Shown in pieces: positions 63,635 to 64,000 of a stretch of DNA of 64,000 nt. The translations under genes were made by a program, and so were the position numbers. The stretch comes from Comamonadaceae bacterium (GTDB lineage Bacteria; Pseudomonadota; Gammaproteobacteria; Burkholderiales; Burkholderiaceae_C), in the NCBI GenBank assembly GCA_027484575.1, contig JAIXSQ010000003.1, positions 1 through 64,000 on the forward strand, given 5' to 3'. The notes below the pieces were generated by a model that saw only the letters and a program-made list of their open reading frames with translations, had not been told where the DNA came from and did not search any database. Numbering within the stretch: the stretch's first letter is position 1; every line of letters starts with the position of its first letter.

Positions 63635-64000
63635 CAGCTGCCCTCGCCCTCGAGGCAGGCGGCCAGCGCCACCACCACGTCGACCGCGCCCATCCAGACG
63701 CTGCCGTCGGACATGCGGGCCAGCGCCGCCACGCGCTGGCTGGTGGCCAGCCGCATGCGCGTGGCCACGCGGGCCCGGCCGGCGCGCGGGCCGAGGCTGC
63801 AGCGCAGCACCTCGCGCTGCGGGTTGCGGTCGGTGAACAGCGCGATCTCGCGCACGTGCTCGGCCTCGGTCATGGGACTGTCGACCGCGATGGCCACCGG
63901 CACCACGTTGCCGTTGTCCACCAGGGTCGCAATCTCCAGCGTGACGCGGCCGGTGCGCACCGGCTGGCCGGCCGCGAAATCGGCGATCGCGCCCTGCAGC
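63634..64000 (-). CDS. soxY: Thiosulfate carrier protein SoxY, C-terminal part (5' end outside window)
   Basis: The 122 residues seen are the SoxY domain: VTLEIATLVDNGNVVPVAIA, VDSPMTEAEHV, FTDRNPQREVL, ATRMRLATSQRVAALARMSDGSVWMG. SoxY normally ends GGCGG (or close), and the Cys of this swinging arm carries the thiosulfate-derived sulfur. Here the last residues are VVVALAACLEGEGS: a Cys is present, but seven residues from the end and not in a GGCGG context. Whether this Cys is the carrier is uncertain. The N-terminus and signal peptide lie beyond 64000. Confidence 0.9.
   Translation of the reverse strand, partial: LQGAIADFAAGQPVRTGRVTLEIATLVDNGNVVPVAIAVDSPMTEAEHVREIALFTDRNPQREVLRCSLGPRAGRARVATRMRLATSQRVAALARMSDGSVWMGAVDVVVALAACLEGEGS

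Overview
The window is a high-GC (about 70% by eye) chromosomal segment of a betaproteobacterium of the Burkholderiales, most like Comamonadaceae. Supporting this are the rpsO-pnp-quinone oxidoreductase-tpiA-secG-tRNA-Leu-nuoA-N order followed by a DUF2818 gene, the nrtABD-nirBD-nasA nitrate operon with cobA, a sox cluster, and a dense family of small palindromic repeats. The genus cannot be fixed from the sequence (Ramlibacter-like genomes would fit). No phage, insertion sequence, CRISPR array or rRNA is visible.

Layout. 1-3.4 kb: the 3' part of a UvrD-type helicase gene, then one markedly AT-richer gene for a SEFIR-NACHT protein, an NLR-like probable anti-phage sensor and the clearest horizontally acquired gene here. 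3.4-26 kb: housekeeping and scattered metabolic genes (glnS, a VYVQP-repeat exported protein, an HSL-type esterase, uppP, two alpha/beta hydrolases, an Anbu proteasome-like peptidase, mutS, an MscS channel, suhB, trmJ, an amidase, mogA, darP/yjgA, pmbA, yqeY, rpsU, an HI0933-type flavoprotein, a DUF2784 protein).

24.4-36.8 kb: a nitrate/nitrite assimilation region on the minus strand. nasT is followed by a leader with a textbook sigma-54 promoter and an intrinsic terminator/antiterminator, then nrtA-nrtB-nrtD-nirB-(PilJ/NIT-like nitrate-sensor protein)-nirD-nasA-ybiB-cobA, mostly with ATGA/GTGA overlaps. Nitrate would be imported by NrtABD, reduced to nitrite by NasA and to ammonium by NirBD. 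CobA starts siroheme synthesis for NirB, and mogA (19 kb) serves the molybdenum cofactor of NasA.

36.8-46.3 kb: tsaD, hsp20, an amino-acid-type ABC binding protein, an aminotransferase, rpsO, pnp (with a leader hairpin), a quinone oxidoreductase, tpiA, secG and tRNA-Leu(GAG). 46.4-62.3 kb: the complete 14-gene nuo operon for respiratory complex I, then DUF2818, a Nudix hydrolase and DUF1178. 62.4-64 kb: soxY(partial)-soxZ-soxA on the minus strand for thiosulfate oxidation.

REP-like palindromic repeats of two kinds sit at gene 3' ends, especially between convergent genes, and are absent from the pnp-nuo block. In two places a repeat has become coding: it supplies the last codons and stop of nasA, and it forms an odd N-terminal extension of SoxA.
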